Positions 1-8,489 are shown, counted from the first letter of the stretch. The stretch: DNA of 64,000 nucleotides from Streptomyces anulatus (GCF_014650675.1 NZ_BMVK01000017.1:62001-126000), one strand, 5' to 3'. A program made the numbers and translations. The notes: generated by a model not told the origin, from the sequence alone.

Positions 1-1
1 C

Positions 2-448
2 TCCAAGCTGTGCGCCGGGCTTTCGGCGGGCATCGCCACCGAGCTGGAGAAGCGCCTGCCCGACGAGAACGCCCGGCTGGAGGACCTGGAGCCCGGCAAC
101 TGGGGCGCGGGCCCGCGCATCGTCGTCCTCGTCGACGACTACGACGTCCTCACGACCGCCGGACAGTCCCCGCTTTCGGCCTTCCTCCCGTACATTCCCT
201 CGGCGGTCGATATCGGCCTCCACTTCGTCCTGACGCGTCGGGTCGCCGGCGCCTCGCGGGGCATGTACGAACCGCTGGTGCAGGGCCTGCGGGAGTCGGG
301 GGCCTCAGCGCTCCTGATGGCGGGCGACCGCAGCGAGGGCCAGCTGTTCCCCGGCGTGTACGCGTCGCAACAGGCTCCGGGGCGCGGTGTGTTCGTCCGC
401 CGGGGCCAGCCGAACCGCCTGATCCAGACGGTGTACGCGCCGATGTGA
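2..448 (+). CDS. eccC: EccC-type type VII secretion ATPase, C-terminal part (5' end outside window)
   Basis: The visible 148 residues are the end of the last FtsK/SpoIIIE-like ATPase domain of the EccC motor, the inner-membrane ATPase that recognises Esx substrates and drives type VII secretion. A hydrophobic strand ending in VLVDDYD is the Walker B region. It is followed by the typical end of the family: FLPYIPSAVDIGLHFVLTRR, a run with MAGDRSEGQLFPG, and a basic stretch GRGVFVRRGQ near the stop. The reading frame is open from base 2, so the N-terminal membrane part and upstream ATPase domains lie outside. The small Esx genes and a WXG-type toxin immediately downstream support the call. It cannot be told here whether the protein is one chain or split. 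Confidence 0.88.
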   Translation, partial: SKLCAGLSAGIATELEKRLPDENARLEDLEPGNWGAGPRIVVLVDDYDVLTTAGQSPLSAFLPYIPSAVDIGLHFVLTRRVAGASRGMYEPLVQGLRESGASALLMAGDRSEGQLFPGVYASQQAPGRGVFVRRGQPNRLIQTVYAPM

Positions 449-521
449 GACCTATCGGCCCAGAACCTTGCCCGCCCGCTCATGCCTGCCGCCGAACGAC
501 GAAGGACCGGACGACCACTCC

Positions 522-1940
522 ATGACCAAGGACGTCATCGCCCTCACCCCCCGTATGCCCGACCCGTGGGCCGTACTGGCGGGCCTGCTCTCGGGCGGTC
601 CGGACAGACTGGTGGGCACGCGGGGCGAGGGCGCGGTGATTCAGCTCTGCGACGCACAGGGCCGCCCCCTCGTCTCGGTGGAGGCGCCACTGCTGGTCTC
701 CGTGGAGGGCGAGGCCGAGCGGTTGCTCGGGGCCGCGGCGCCACCGGTCCCGTACTGGTGGACGGAGGCCCGCGCCACCACGGGCGTCGCGGAGGCGGAG
801 CAGCTCGCGGGCGCCTTCGCGACCCGGCTCGCCGCGCTGGTGGGCGGTTCGGCCTGGCCGCCGGACGCGGCCGGTTCGCTCGCCGTGGTGAAGTCGGACG
901 GTGTGAGCGTCGCGCCGGAACCCGCCGCCGCGCAGCCTGCCATCGACGTGCTCACCGAAAAGGTCGCGGTCGTCATCCAGGACCGCCCGGTGGTGGCGAT
1001 GACGGCCTGGCTGTCCGACGCCTTCCGGGCGGCGGCGGAGGCGGGCCTCGGCCTGCAGATCGTCAGCCCGGCGGGCACGACGCTCTCCCCCGTCGTACGG
1101 GACGCGCTGGGCGGCTGGCCGTCACGCTGGATCGTCCAGGACGAACGGGACGGCTACTACGACGGCCTGACGGGAGCCGTACTGCGCTGGCAGGACGGCG
1201 CGTTCGACCCGGTGCTCTCCCCCGACGCCACGGAGGACGACGCGCGCACTCCGGTGGCAGCCGCGTACCAGGAGGTCCATGACACGGGTGACCGCCAACT
1301 GGGCCTGACGTTCCGCATGGTGCACCCGGCGGACGAGCGGCTGGTACTGGGCGGCGGCCTGGAGACGGTGTGGCGGGAGCTGACGGGCGAACCGCCGGCC
1401 GGCTGGGGCACATCGGAACCGGCCAACCTCCCCTGGTCCCCGGCCCGCCTGACCGACGTCGCGCACGAGCGGGCGCCGGAACCCACCTGGTTCGTCGCGG
1501 TCGGGAACCGCTCGCGACCGGGCGTCGCGACCGTACGCGTCACGCGGACGAAGGCGGGCGTGGAGGAGGAGGTCACGCTCGCGTTCGGCTACGGCGCCGA
1601 CGAGGAGCCTCCGCTGGACGCTCTGCCCGCGGCCGCCGAGGCGCTCGCCACGCGCCACCGCCTCCAGTCGATGCTCGTACAACTTCGCAAAGCACGCCGC
1701 GATGTGACCGTACCGCCGCGTTTCGAGGGCCCGGGAGTCCCGCTGGCCTTCGTGCTGGGCGCGGAGGAGGTCCGCGCGATGCCGGGAGACCGGGCACGGC
1801 GCACACCGCTGTCCGAACAGCCGGTGCGGCTCGGCCCGAGAACCAGGCCGGCGCTGTACTACCCGCTGCCGGGGAACCCCTCGGATCTGGCGGGGTGGCG
1901 GGACTTCGAGAAGCTGATGCGGCACCTCAAAGGGGCGTAG
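522..1940 (+). CDS. DUF6177-like protein of the type VII secretion locus
   Basis: This 472-residue protein has no signal peptide or membrane segment. I recognise it as resembling the DUF6177 proteins that sit beside eccC in Streptomyces type VII loci; no biochemical role is known to me. The N-terminus (MTKDVIALTPRMPDPWAVLAGL) fits that family and sets the start at the ATG at 522; the frame is open further upstream but without family similarity. The N-terminal half looks like an effector-chaperone-like alpha/beta fold rich in valine strands, which is only an impression. It starts 73 bases after eccC on the same strand, so co-transcription is likely. Confidence 0.7.
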   Translation: MTKDVIALTPRMPDPWAVLAGLLSGGPDRLVGTRGEGAVIQLCDAQGRPLVSVEAPLLVSVEGEAERLLGAAAPPVPYWWTEARATTGVAEAEQLAGAFATRLAALVGGSAWPPDAAGSLAVVKSDGVSVAPEPAAAQPAIDVLTEKVAVVIQDRPVVAMTAWLSDAFRAAAEAGLGLQIVSPAGTTLSPVVRDALGGWPSRWIVQDERDGYYDGLTGAVLRWQDGAFDPVLSPDATEDDARTPVAAAYQEVHDTGDRQLGLTFRMVHPADERLVLGGGLETVWRELTGEPPAGWGTSEPANLPWSPARLTDVAHERAPEPTWFVAVGNRSRPGVATVRVTRTKAGVEEEVTLAFGYGADEEPPLDALPAAAEALATRHRLQSMLVQLRKARRDVTVPPRFEGPGVPLAFVLGAEEVRAMPGDRARRTPLSEQPVRLGPRTRPALYYPLPGNPSDLAGWRDFEKLMRHLKGA

Positions 1941-2008
1941 GGGCTGCGTGGCGAGAATCTGGCTGGTTGCAGATTGCAGTAGCGACGGCGAGATTGATAG
2001 ACAAGGAT

Positions 2009-2058
2009 GTACGCGCAAGTACGCGTGCGTTCGTTCGATGCATGCGATGCGTTCGATG
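2009..2058 (+). promoter_or_regulatory. Repeat-bearing upstream region of the esx genes
   Basis: The 132-base gap before the first Esx gene holds two direct GTACGCG copies 10 bases apart (2009-2015, 2019-2025) and two GTTCGATG copies 18 bases apart (2033-2040, 2051-2058). This is a good place for a promoter or operator driving the esx cluster. No confident -10/-35 pair was identified and the binding protein is unknown. Confidence 0.35.
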
Positions 2059-2072
2059 TAACGGGGGATGTC

Positions 2073-2405
2073 ATGAAGTTCGACATGGGGGCGTCGGTCC
2101 TGTCGAGGCTGCTGTCGGACTCGCAGGGTGCGAGTACGGATCTGGGGACGCTGATCCAGCAACTGATCGCGGCGGCGGAGCCGTTGGAGGGCAAGTTCAA
2201 CGGAGCCGGGAAGGTCGCCTTCGACGATTTCAAGGCGCGTTCGGACGAGATCACGAAGGCGCTGAACGCATCGTTGTCGGGGATCCTCGGCGGTCAGTCG
2301 GGGATGGACGCGGCGTTCGGTTCCGGTGATCAGGAACAGGGCGAGAACGCGAAGTCGCAGATGGCGTCGGCGAATTTCGACGCGGCGCGGTTCGGCGGTC
2401 GCTGA
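2073..2405 (+). CDS. Esx-like (WXG100 superfamily) small secreted protein
   Basis: A 110-residue helical protein with the size and heptad pattern of type VII substrates. The usual WXG turn between the two helices appears as a FNG turn (residues about 50-52), followed by GKVAFDDFKARSDEI, as in the Streptomyces EsxA/EsxB homologues. No signal peptide is present, as expected for this route. The ATG at 2073 has GGGGG five bases upstream. The next gene, a second Esx-like protein, starts 60 bases later, so the two probably form a secreted heterodimer through EccC. The C-terminal tail (about 30 residues, ending FDAARFGGR) is longer than in minimal WXG proteins. Confidence 0.82.
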   Translation: MKFDMGASVLSRLLSDSQGASTDLGTLIQQLIAAAEPLEGKFNGAGKVAFDDFKARSDEITKALNASLSGILGGQSGMDAAFGSGDQEQGENAKSQMASANFDAARFGGR

Positions 2406-2465
2406 CACCGGTCTCGGTGACCGGTTCGGCCATACTTTTTTGTCTGACGGGGAGTTGAAGGACTG

Positions 2466-2777
2466 ATGGCGGGCAGCACGGATCGGCGTTCGTACGACAC
2501 GGGTGCTTCGACGGAGGTGCAGGCGGCTCTCCAGGTGGTGATCGGCCGTCTGGAGCAGGTGATCACGGCGCGGGACACACAGGTGAAGGCGGCGATGAAC
2601 GACTTCGCGGCCGACGGTGTGGCGGATGAGTACCACGGCAAGGAACTGCGGTGGAACGCGACGTCGCAGGAGGTGCGGAACATCATCCGGCTGCTGCGGA
2701 CGACGCTGGAGAAGAACGACGGTACGGCCACGCAGACGCTGGCGCGGGCGAAGGCCGCGGTCGACGGCATCGGCTGA
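2466..2777 (+). CDS. Second Esx-like / ESAT-6 family protein
   Basis: This 103-residue protein is mostly two long helices (about residues 12-50 and 58-100). It lacks a WXG tripeptide and instead shows YHGKELRWN at the turn, a feature of the Streptomyces group annotated as pore-forming ESAT-6 family. It is the likely partner of the gene at 2073. A GGGGAG stretch followed by GAAGGA lies just upstream of the ATG. It is presumably secreted through the EccC machine encoded upstream. It could in principle act alone as a homodimer; nothing in the sequence decides this. Confidence 0.8.
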   Translation: MAGSTDRRSYDTGASTEVQAALQVVIGRLEQVITARDTQVKAAMNDFAADGVADEYHGKELRWNATSQEVRNIIRLLRTTLEKNDGTATQTLARAKAAVDGIG

Positions 2778-2849
2778 CCGCCGGGGTGATTCAGGTGTTC
2801 GCCCACCATGCGGGGTGGGTCGGCTTTGTTGTGCGTACGGGGGCGTGGG

Positions 2850-3275
2850 ATGACCGGGTGGGATATCAAGCCGCAGGGTGTGCAGGGCCAGTTGAAGGTG
2901 GTCGGCGGGCACGCCGGTGAGCTGGAGAAGGCGCTGAACGCGTTGATGAAGGATCTCGGGGAGGCGGCTCAGGCGGCGGGGACGGCTGTGCCGGGCACGG
3001 CAGCCAGTACGCCGTTGCAGGGGCCGGTGGCACCGGGGCAGGCGCCGTTGTCGCGGGCGGCGACGGGGCCGGTGGCGGCCGCGCTGGGTGAGTACGCGCA
3101 GGCGCGGCAGGCCCAGCTGAAGTCGATGTCGGAGCGGATCCAGGCTGCGGTCCTGGGTGCGGCGACGGCGACGAACGAGTACGTGGAGGGTGACCTCGAC
3201 ACGGCGAAGCAGGCGCAGAACGCCGCCAAGTCGGTTCGTCTGGACCTGCTCAAGGACATGAGGGCCGGCCGGTGA
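2850..3275 (+). CDS. DUF6507-like protein, T7SS-associated helical protein
   Basis: A 141-residue protein starting MTGWDIKPQGVQGQL, which I recognise as the DUF6507-type start seen next to large WXG/LXG toxins in Streptomyces. It is predicted to be helical with a proline/alanine-rich middle (residues about 45-75). The frame extends 42 bases further upstream, but family similarity starts at the ATG at 2850. The stop overlaps the GTG of the toxin gene by four bases, implying translational coupling. By analogy with LXG systems it may be a targeting partner or chaperone of the toxin's N-terminal domain; this role is inferred from position, not shown. Confidence 0.65.
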   Translation: MTGWDIKPQGVQGQLKVVGGHAGELEKALNALMKDLGEAAQAAGTAVPGTAASTPLQGPVAPGQAPLSRAATGPVAAALGEYAQARQAQLKSMSERIQAAVLGAATATNEYVEGDLDTAKQAQNAAKSVRLDLLKDMRAGR

Positions 3276-5905
3276 GCGACAGTGAGCCGGTGATCCTGGA
3301 GGGCATCCCGGTCTTCACCGGGGACCTGGCCCTGCTGGACACGAAGGTGTCCGCTCTGGCCAAGGACGGGGCGAAGGTCGCCACGGCCGCGGGCGACATC
3401 CACAGCAGCTTCGGCGGTCTGCAGGCCTTCTACAAGGCCCCGGAGGCGGACCAGCTGTTCGCGACGACGAAACCGGTCGCCGACCGGGGGGCGGCGCTGA
3501 AGTCGGACCTGGCCACCATCACCGGTGCGCTCGGCACGTACTCGGACGACGCCTATCCGCTCGTCGAGAAGCTGAGGCAGCTCAAGAGGGACGCGGGTGC
3601 GTTCCTCGTCAAGGCGAACGCGGACGACGAGTGGCGCGAGGACGGCGACCTGGTCGAGGAGAACAACCGCCGCCGCGACGAGATCGCCGAGACCTGGGCC
3701 GCGTTCCAGGCGGTGGAGCGCGCCTGCTACAACAAGATCATCTCCTTGGTTCCTCACGGCACCCCGCTGACCACCGGCGACGGGTCCGGCGGCAAGGGCA
3801 TGTACGGCTACGACGCCGAGGCCCTGAAGCAGGCCAAGGGTCTGCCCTGGGGCGACCCGGTCAAGGAATCCACACCCTGGTACCACATCCACGAACACAC
3901 CTGGGACTTCGTCAAGGGCTTCGCTGTCGACGGCGTCTGGGCCACGGTCAAGGGGCTGGGCACCCTGGTCGGGTTCGACGGCTGGGACGCCGCGAAGCAG
4001 GCCTGGACCGGCCTGGGCAATCTCACCACCGGCGTCATCCTCACCATCGCCGCACCCCACGTCCTGTGGCTCACCCCGGAGGACAAGCTGCCGGGCTTCG
4101 CCCGCGACGCACGCAAGGCGATGACGGAGACCGGCAAAGCGCTCATCGCCTACGACCAGTGGGGCGAGAACCCGGCCCGCGCCGGCGGCGCGGTCACCTT
4201 CAACGTCCTGACGACGGTCTTCACCGGCGGCGCGGGAGGCGGGGTCTCCGGCGCCGGCAAGGCGGCGGTCGCGGCGAAGGCCCTGTCCTTCGCGAACAAG
4301 GCGGGCCGCTTCGTCGACCCGACGACGTACCTCTTCAAGGGCGCCGGCGCGGGCCTGACCAAGATCAGCGACGTCATGGCCGGCCTCAAGGGCACGGGCA
4401 GCATCGAGATCCCGTCACTGCCGCCGGGCGCGATCACCCTGCCGGACGGCGGGTTCAAACTCGCCGACGGCACCCTGCACCTGCCCGAGGGCGCGGCGCT
4501 CCCGGACGGCGCGTTCGAGATCCCGAGGAACTCGGTCAAGCTTCCAGCTGGAGCGGAGATCCCCGCCGGAGCGGTCGACCTCGGCGACGGCGTGGTCCAC
4601 CTCCCCGAAGGCGTGACCCCGCCCGCAGGCTCCCTGCCGATCCAGGAAGGCGCCCTCAAACTCCCCGAGGGCACCACCGCCTTGCCCGAGGGCACCTTCA
4701 AGGACTTCGACGCCGAGGGCAACGTCGTCCACCTCGACCGTCAGGGCAACATCCTCGGGGAGGACGGCACCCTCAAGCAGCACCACACGGCCGCCCAACG
4801 CGAGAACCCGACGGACGGCGCTTCCGTCAGGACGGACGCGGACAGCCCCCTGCCCCGCACCCCTGCCGAACAGTCGGCCCTCGTGGGCGCGGGCGCACGC
4901 GGCGGCAGCAACACGGTACGGCTGGGCTCGGACCTGGGCGACACGGGGCGGATCGGCGACGATCTCGGCCGGACGGGCAACGACGCCGCGAACCTCGACA
5001 GGGCTCCGGGCGGAACGGCGAACAACCTGCCGGCCAACAGCGTGGACAACGGCGCGCCCGGCGGTGGTTCGCGCGGCGGCCAGGGCGGCGATCTGCCTGC
5101 GAACAGCGTGGACGGTGGCGGCCCCGCGGGCACCGGCGGCCGCGACATTCGCGGGGGCACCGGCACCCATGCGTCGGACGGAGGAACCGCCTCCCACGAC
5201 AACACCCCTGCAACAGGCGGTGACGGTGGCGGCTCAGGCATCCCTCACCAGGGTGGCAACGGGGGCCACGACACTCCGGGTGGCTCCGATGCAGGCAGCC
5301 CTGACGATGCACCCAACTCGTCGCCCGGTGATGCCGGAGACAAGCCGATGGACCCCAAGGTGGTCGACGAACGCATCAAGGAGTTGGACGATCGGCAAGG
5401 CGGCCAAGGGCATGCGCCAGGCCGCCACCTCCACCCAGATGACCAGGCGTTGGCCGACCGACTCGGTTCAGTACTCCGAGACAGTAACGGGGCGCCGAAG
5501 CTGTACGGGCCGAACTCCAACTATCCGGGACTGGTCAAGTCCGAGAACAACATCGACCCGTTGACCGGTACCGCAGTGGACGGTGTGACCGGCCGTGCGC
5601 ACCGCGTCGGCGCCTTCGCGACGCGTTTCGACAATGCGGAAGACATGGTGCGCGCCGACGCCTACTTCCGCGACGAGATGGCACGTACCGGGAAAGTTTC
5701 CGGGGAGACGTCAATCGAGGACGTACTCGGGTCCGAAGCCTCGAAAAATTTTACAGGCTACTATCGCGACCCGGCCAACCTTGACGAATTCAAGTCGGTG
5801 GACTTCAAAGGCGGAACTATCGTACCGGTGTACCATCAACTCCCCGACGGACAGTATCGCCTGCATACCATGTTTGCCAATCCGGCCCCCGGCCGCCATC
5901 CGTAA
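3272..5905 (+). CDS. T7SS polymorphic toxin with RNase A-like C-terminal domain
   Basis: An 877-residue modular toxin. Residues 1-150 are a helical WXG/LXG-like targeting region containing FYKAPEADQLF. Residues 190-370 form a conserved helical and glycine/alanine-rich central part. Residues 380-470 are tandem LPDG/LPEG/LPAG strand repeats. Residues 500-690 are a Gly/Asn/Asp-rich linker, and 693-877 are the toxin tip. The tip carries GHAPGRHL (His714, His719), an FATRF..AEDMVRAD helix and a final YRLHTMF strand. This layout resembles the CdiA-CT RNase A-like domain, so RNA cleavage in a neighbour cell is the likely role. GTG start, four-base overlap with the gene before. Base composition turns visibly AT-richer near 5690, marking a swapped-in toxin tip. 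The exact nuclease family is not certain. Confidence 0.75.
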   Translation: MSDSEPVILEGIPVFTGDLALLDTKVSALAKDGAKVATAAGDIHSSFGGLQAFYKAPEADQLFATTKPVADRGAALKSDLATITGALGTYSDDAYPLVEKLRQLKRDAGAFLVKANADDEWREDGDLVEENNRRRDEIAETWAAFQAVERACYNKIISLVPHGTPLTTGDGSGGKGMYGYDAEALKQAKGLPWGDPVKESTPWYHIHEHTWDFVKGFAVDGVWATVKGLGTLVGFDGWDAAKQAWTGLGNLTTGVILTIAAPHVLWLTPEDKLPGFARDARKAMTETGKALIAYDQWGENPARAGGAVTFNVLTTVFTGGAGGGVSGAGKAAVAAKALSFANKAGRFVDPTTYLFKGAGAGLTKISDVMAGLKGTGSIEIPSLPPGAITLPDGGFKLADGTLHLPEGAALPDGAFEIPRNSVKLPAGAEIPAGAVDLGDGVVHLPEGVTPPAGSLPIQEGALKLPEGTTALPEGTFKDFDAEGNVVHLDRQGNILGEDGTLKQHHTAAQRENPTDGASVRTDADSPLPRTPAEQSALVGAGARGGSNTVRLGSDLGDTGRIGDDLGRTGNDAANLDRAPGGTANNLPANSVDNGAPGGGSRGGQGGDLPANSVDGGGPAGTGGRDIRGGTGTHASDGGTASHDNTPATGGDGGGSGIPHQGGNGGHDTPGGSDAGSPDDAPNSSPGDAGDKPMDPKVVDERIKELDDRQGGQGHAPGRHLHPDDQALADRLGSVLRDSNGAPKLYGPNSNYPGLVKSENNIDPLTGTAVDGVTGRAHRVGAFATRFDNAEDMVRADAYFRDEMARTGKVSGETSIEDVLGSEASKNFTGYYRDPANLDEFKSVDFKGGTIVPVYHQLPDGQYRLHTMFANPAPGRHP

Positions 5906-5917
5906 GGAATCATTTCA

Positions 5918-6208
5918 ATGGACACGGATTTCAGGAATTTCTTCCGAGTATATCTGGATCTTGAGCGAGGGTACGAGAATACAGGCGAATTGAGGCCTAC
6001 ATTGCTAAGCTTCAGCGATTCCTACGTGAAATTGATTCGCGAGGGATTCGAGCAGATTATGGCGGACGACACCTTCGGGCCGGACGAGTATGAAAGGCTG
6101 ACCGACATCGAATTCCCCGACAGGGAAACTCTTCACACCTATCTCCGCAACATGTACGACTACCTGTTCAATGATGCACCGGAACAGCCGATGCCACCGG
6201 GCTACTAA
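5918..6208 (+). CDS. Probable immunity protein for the upstream toxin
   Basis: A 96-residue acidic protein beginning 12 bases after the toxin stop, in the position immunity genes occupy. It has no signal peptide, consistent with neutralising the toxin in the cytoplasm. Acidic residues (DTFGPDEYERLTDIEFPD, about 50-67) would suit binding a basic nuclease. Codon use is unlike the neighbours (CTA, CTT, ATT, GTA, AAA codons and a TAA stop), showing it moved in together with the toxin tip. I do not recognise a named immunity family with confidence; small helical CdiI-type proteins are the closest idea. Confidence 0.7.
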   Translation: MDTDFRNFFRVYLDLERGYENTGELRPTLLSFSDSYVKLIREGFEQIMADDTFGPDEYERLTDIEFPDRETLHTYLRNMYDYLFNDAPEQPMPPGY

Positions 6209-6374
6209 TACTCCTACGCGAAGTATTGAACTTTGATCCACCGCGTGAATTCTAATCAGGTGAAGTCAAGGACTACACCCCAACCACCTTGAGCGATCAC
6301 ACACCACGGGACCTTAAAGCACCCAGAACATCAGGAAGCGAAAATTTCCAGGTCTGGGTCTGTCAAGACGACGG

Positions 6375-6452
6375 TTCAAATTCGCCGAGGCTGCCCTGCA
6401 CCTACCTGAGGACGCGACCGCGCCGGAGGCGGCGTTCACAATATTAAGGAAC
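6375..6452 (+). pseudogene. Decayed fragment of the toxin's LPEG-repeat region
   Basis: These 78 bases align without a gap to bases 4454-4531 of the toxin gene. The translated remnant starts FKFAEAALHLPEDA and ends AAFTILRN, against FKLADGTLHLPEGA and GAFEIPRN in residues 395-420 of the intact toxin. No start codon or toxin tip follows; the next gene is an immunity gene. The surrounding 303-base gap (6209-6511) holds no intact gene and is AT-rich. This is the signature of a displaced toxin cassette left behind by recombination in the repeat region. Confidence 0.8.
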
Positions 6453-6511
6453 CCTCAAAGGTGCAGGCAAAGGCGGCTAGACCGCCTACTTTGACCGCAA
6501 GGAACTCTCCC

Positions 6512-7375
6512 GTGATTGAGATCATCACTCGGCACACTCTGCCTTCCGGGCCCGACGCCGAGCAGTTTGCGGAACGTCTGAGTAAGCGCGTATCCAAGCG
6601 CATTGAAGACCTCGAAGATTCCACAGACATGATCGACTTCGCTTTTAGCACTGCGTCTTCAGCCATGTGTGCACATTGCGTAGCAGACCCCAGGGCAGCA
6701 GCAGTTGAGACATGGGAGTCGACAGTCAATTCGATGCAACTTGGGGCGGCGCTCTTCGCTGTAACCTATTCGACGGAGGGAACCGTCGAGTGCCGCATCG
6801 ACCGAAAGCAGAGGTCTCTCCCCGTTCCCGCGTCCCGTCCGACGGCTGATGCGGGCACCTGGCTGTCGGCTTTCTGGCTGGCCGTCATCTGCCGCGACCA
6901 GGAACGCCTGACCCAGCTCAGCGAGATTCCCCTGGAGCGGCTGCGCTCACCCGAGGGCTCCTACGACGAGTACATCTACCACTGGGTCGACGCCCTCCAG
7001 ACCTGGTGGCTCCGCCGACCCGACCTCGCGGACAAGCTCATCGCCACCATCGAGGCATCCGACCCGGCCGTCGCCCGCATCGCACCACAAGACCTGCTCC
7101 AGGCCGTGCTCTACCCGCCGATCAACCTCTTCTACCACTACGTCCGCAACGATCGGGGCGGCTTCGCGCCCGCCCTCGCAGACTCGCTCAAACTCCACAG
7201 GACCTACTGGACCCTCAACGAGGACCGCGCCACGGACATCGACGGCAGCATCGCACTCGGCCCCCTCGCCATCGCCTGCCTCGCCTACGACGCCGACTTC
7301 CCCCTCGATATCGAATCCGACTACCTCCCCAAGCACCTCCTCCAGCGCACCTGGCTCGGCGAATTCCCCACCTGA
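6512..7375 (+). CDS. Imm49-family immunity protein (orphan)
   Basis: A 287-residue protein matching the Imm49 family common in Streptomyces toxin loci. It shows the middle block ETWE..V..MQ.GAALFA, the YDEYIYHWVDALQTWWL block (about residues 150-165), and the C-terminal IALGPLAIACLAYDADFPL and ESDYLP..LL.RTW.GEF blocks. The GTG at 6512 has AAGGA eight bases upstream and gives the family-like start IEIITRHTLP; a longer frame starts at 6461 but runs through the decayed toxin fragment. No matching toxin is left next to it, so it probably protects against toxins of sister cells. The first third uses AT-richer codons than the rest. Confidence 0.8.
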   Translation: MIEIITRHTLPSGPDAEQFAERLSKRVSKRIEDLEDSTDMIDFAFSTASSAMCAHCVADPRAAAVETWESTVNSMQLGAALFAVTYSTEGTVECRIDRKQRSLPVPASRPTADAGTWLSAFWLAVICRDQERLTQLSEIPLERLRSPEGSYDEYIYHWVDALQTWWLRRPDLADKLIATIEASDPAVARIAPQDLLQAVLYPPINLFYHYVRNDRGGFAPALADSLKLHRTYWTLNEDRATDIDGSIALGPLAIACLAYDADFPLDIESDYLPKHLLQRTWLGEFPT

Positions 7376-7422
7376 TCCCCCAGGACCACAAGCGGTACCG
7401 GCGACCTTCTACCCTTTTCGCC

Positions 7423-8058
7423 ATGGGCATGTGCATCGATGTGCTGATCGTCGACTGGGACTACCTCATGTCGGTACCGGAGGATCAGCACTACGCCGTG
7501 CTGCACGAGGCCGGCACCTCGGTGGACGAGGAGTGGTGGGACGCCGAGCCGAACCGTCCGTCGTCTGTCGGGCCTCAGTGGTTCTGGCCCTCTCCCCCGG
7601 CCGTCGGCTGGTTCGGAAAGTTCGACTTCGGGGACGTCGGCTACTCGTACAAGGATCACTTCTGGGCGGGTGAGCGGTGGGAGGAGATCCGGTCGTTCGT
7701 CGAGCCGGGGCTGCGCTCGGCCGTGGACCGTTTCATCGATCCTCTCTTCTGGGGCGGGCTTGAGTACATGCCCGATCAGGACGCCGACGCCCCGTCGACC
7801 GTGTCCGCAGGTGAGTCCAGTGCGCCCTCGGACCATCTGTCGTGGTGCCGGCCGGCAGCCGTTTCCTCGCTGAAGCGTCTCTGGGATTTCGTCGGCCCTG
7901 AACTGAGCTTGCTGAGGAGCCCGTTCGGCCAGCACTCCCGCGCCGACTTCGGACGGATCAATGACTTCGACACGTTCGTCGAGCTGCTCCGGGGATGGGG
8001 CGACGTCATCGACCGAGCCGAGCTGCGTGGTTGGGGCGTCGTCGGGCTGCGGTGCTGA
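7423..8058 (+). CDS. Hypothetical protein, possible second immunity gene
   Basis: A 211-residue soluble protein that I do not recognise. It is rich in aromatic residues, with a cluster of Trp, Phe and Tyr between residues 35 and 110 (for example PQWFWPSPPAVGWFGKFDFG), and has no signal peptide or membrane segment. Start choice is ATG 7423 or ATG 7429. It begins 47 bases after the Imm49 gene on the same strand, within the region that collects toxin leftovers, so an immunity role is plausible but rests on position alone. Confidence 0.5.
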   Translation: MGMCIDVLIVDWDYLMSVPEDQHYAVLHEAGTSVDEEWWDAEPNRPSSVGPQWFWPSPPAVGWFGKFDFGDVGYSYKDHFWAGERWEEIRSFVEPGLRSAVDRFIDPLFWGGLEYMPDQDADAPSTVSAGESSAPSDHLSWCRPAAVSSLKRLWDFVGPELSLLRSPFGQHSRADFGRINDFDTFVELLRGWGDVIDRAELRGWGVVGLRC

Positions 8059-8074
8059 GGTCGGGCGTGGAACG

Positions 8075-8404
8075 ATGCCCGGCGTGAGCGGATGGATGAG
8101 CCGGAGCCGTACGCCCCGGTCGACGGTGGTCGTGGTCTGGGTGATCGCGGCTGCGCTGGTCCTCGTGGGCGGTGTCGCGCATGTCGCCGATCTCGTACGC
8201 CATGGCTTGTGGCCCTACGCATGGGCCCCCGGCCGGCTCAACCTCTACTGGTCGTCGCTCGCGGTCCTCGATCCGCTTGCCGCCTTCTTCCTGCTCCGCG
8301 GCAAGCGGATCGGCCTCGACCTAGCCTGCGGTGTCATGGTGACCGACCTTGCGGCCAACCTGCACGCCGCATACGGTCTCCGCGACACTGGGCTCCTCGC
8401 CTAG
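8075..8404 (+). CDS. Small membrane protein, probably cut short by an in-frame TAG
   Basis: A 109-residue protein with three hydrophobic segments (about residues 18-38, 50-70 and 78-98). The TAG at 8402 is followed, in the same frame, by a coding-like stretch that includes a fourth hydrophobic segment AVFALFVLGSAPFVRRRL (8423-8476) with a typical positive end. The frame stays open to 8572. A CAG-to-TAG change would explain it (LLA stop PGLQRVAVF). The family is unknown to me. Start is ATG 8075 or GTG 8084; neither has a clear ribosome site. Confidence 0.5.
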   Translation: MPGVSGWMSRSRTPRSTVVVVWVIAAALVLVGGVAHVADLVRHGLWPYAWAPGRLNLYWSSLAVLDPLAAFFLLRGKRIGLDLACGVMVTDLAANLHAAYGLRDTGLLA

Positions 8405-8489
8405 CCGGGGCTTCAACGGGTTGCCGTTTTCGCCTTGTTCGTGCTCGGGTCGGCGCCCTTCGTGCGCCGGAGGCTCGGGCAGGAACCCC

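Noticed and set aside
1122..2912. Long minus-strand open frames opposite the T7SS genes
   Set aside because: They oppose well-supported genes and are Arg/Pro/His-rich shadows of high-GC coding DNA.
6461..6511. Longer start for the Imm49 protein at GTG 6461
   Set aside because: It would begin next to the decayed toxin fragment; the GTG at 6512 has a ribosome site and a family-like N-terminus.
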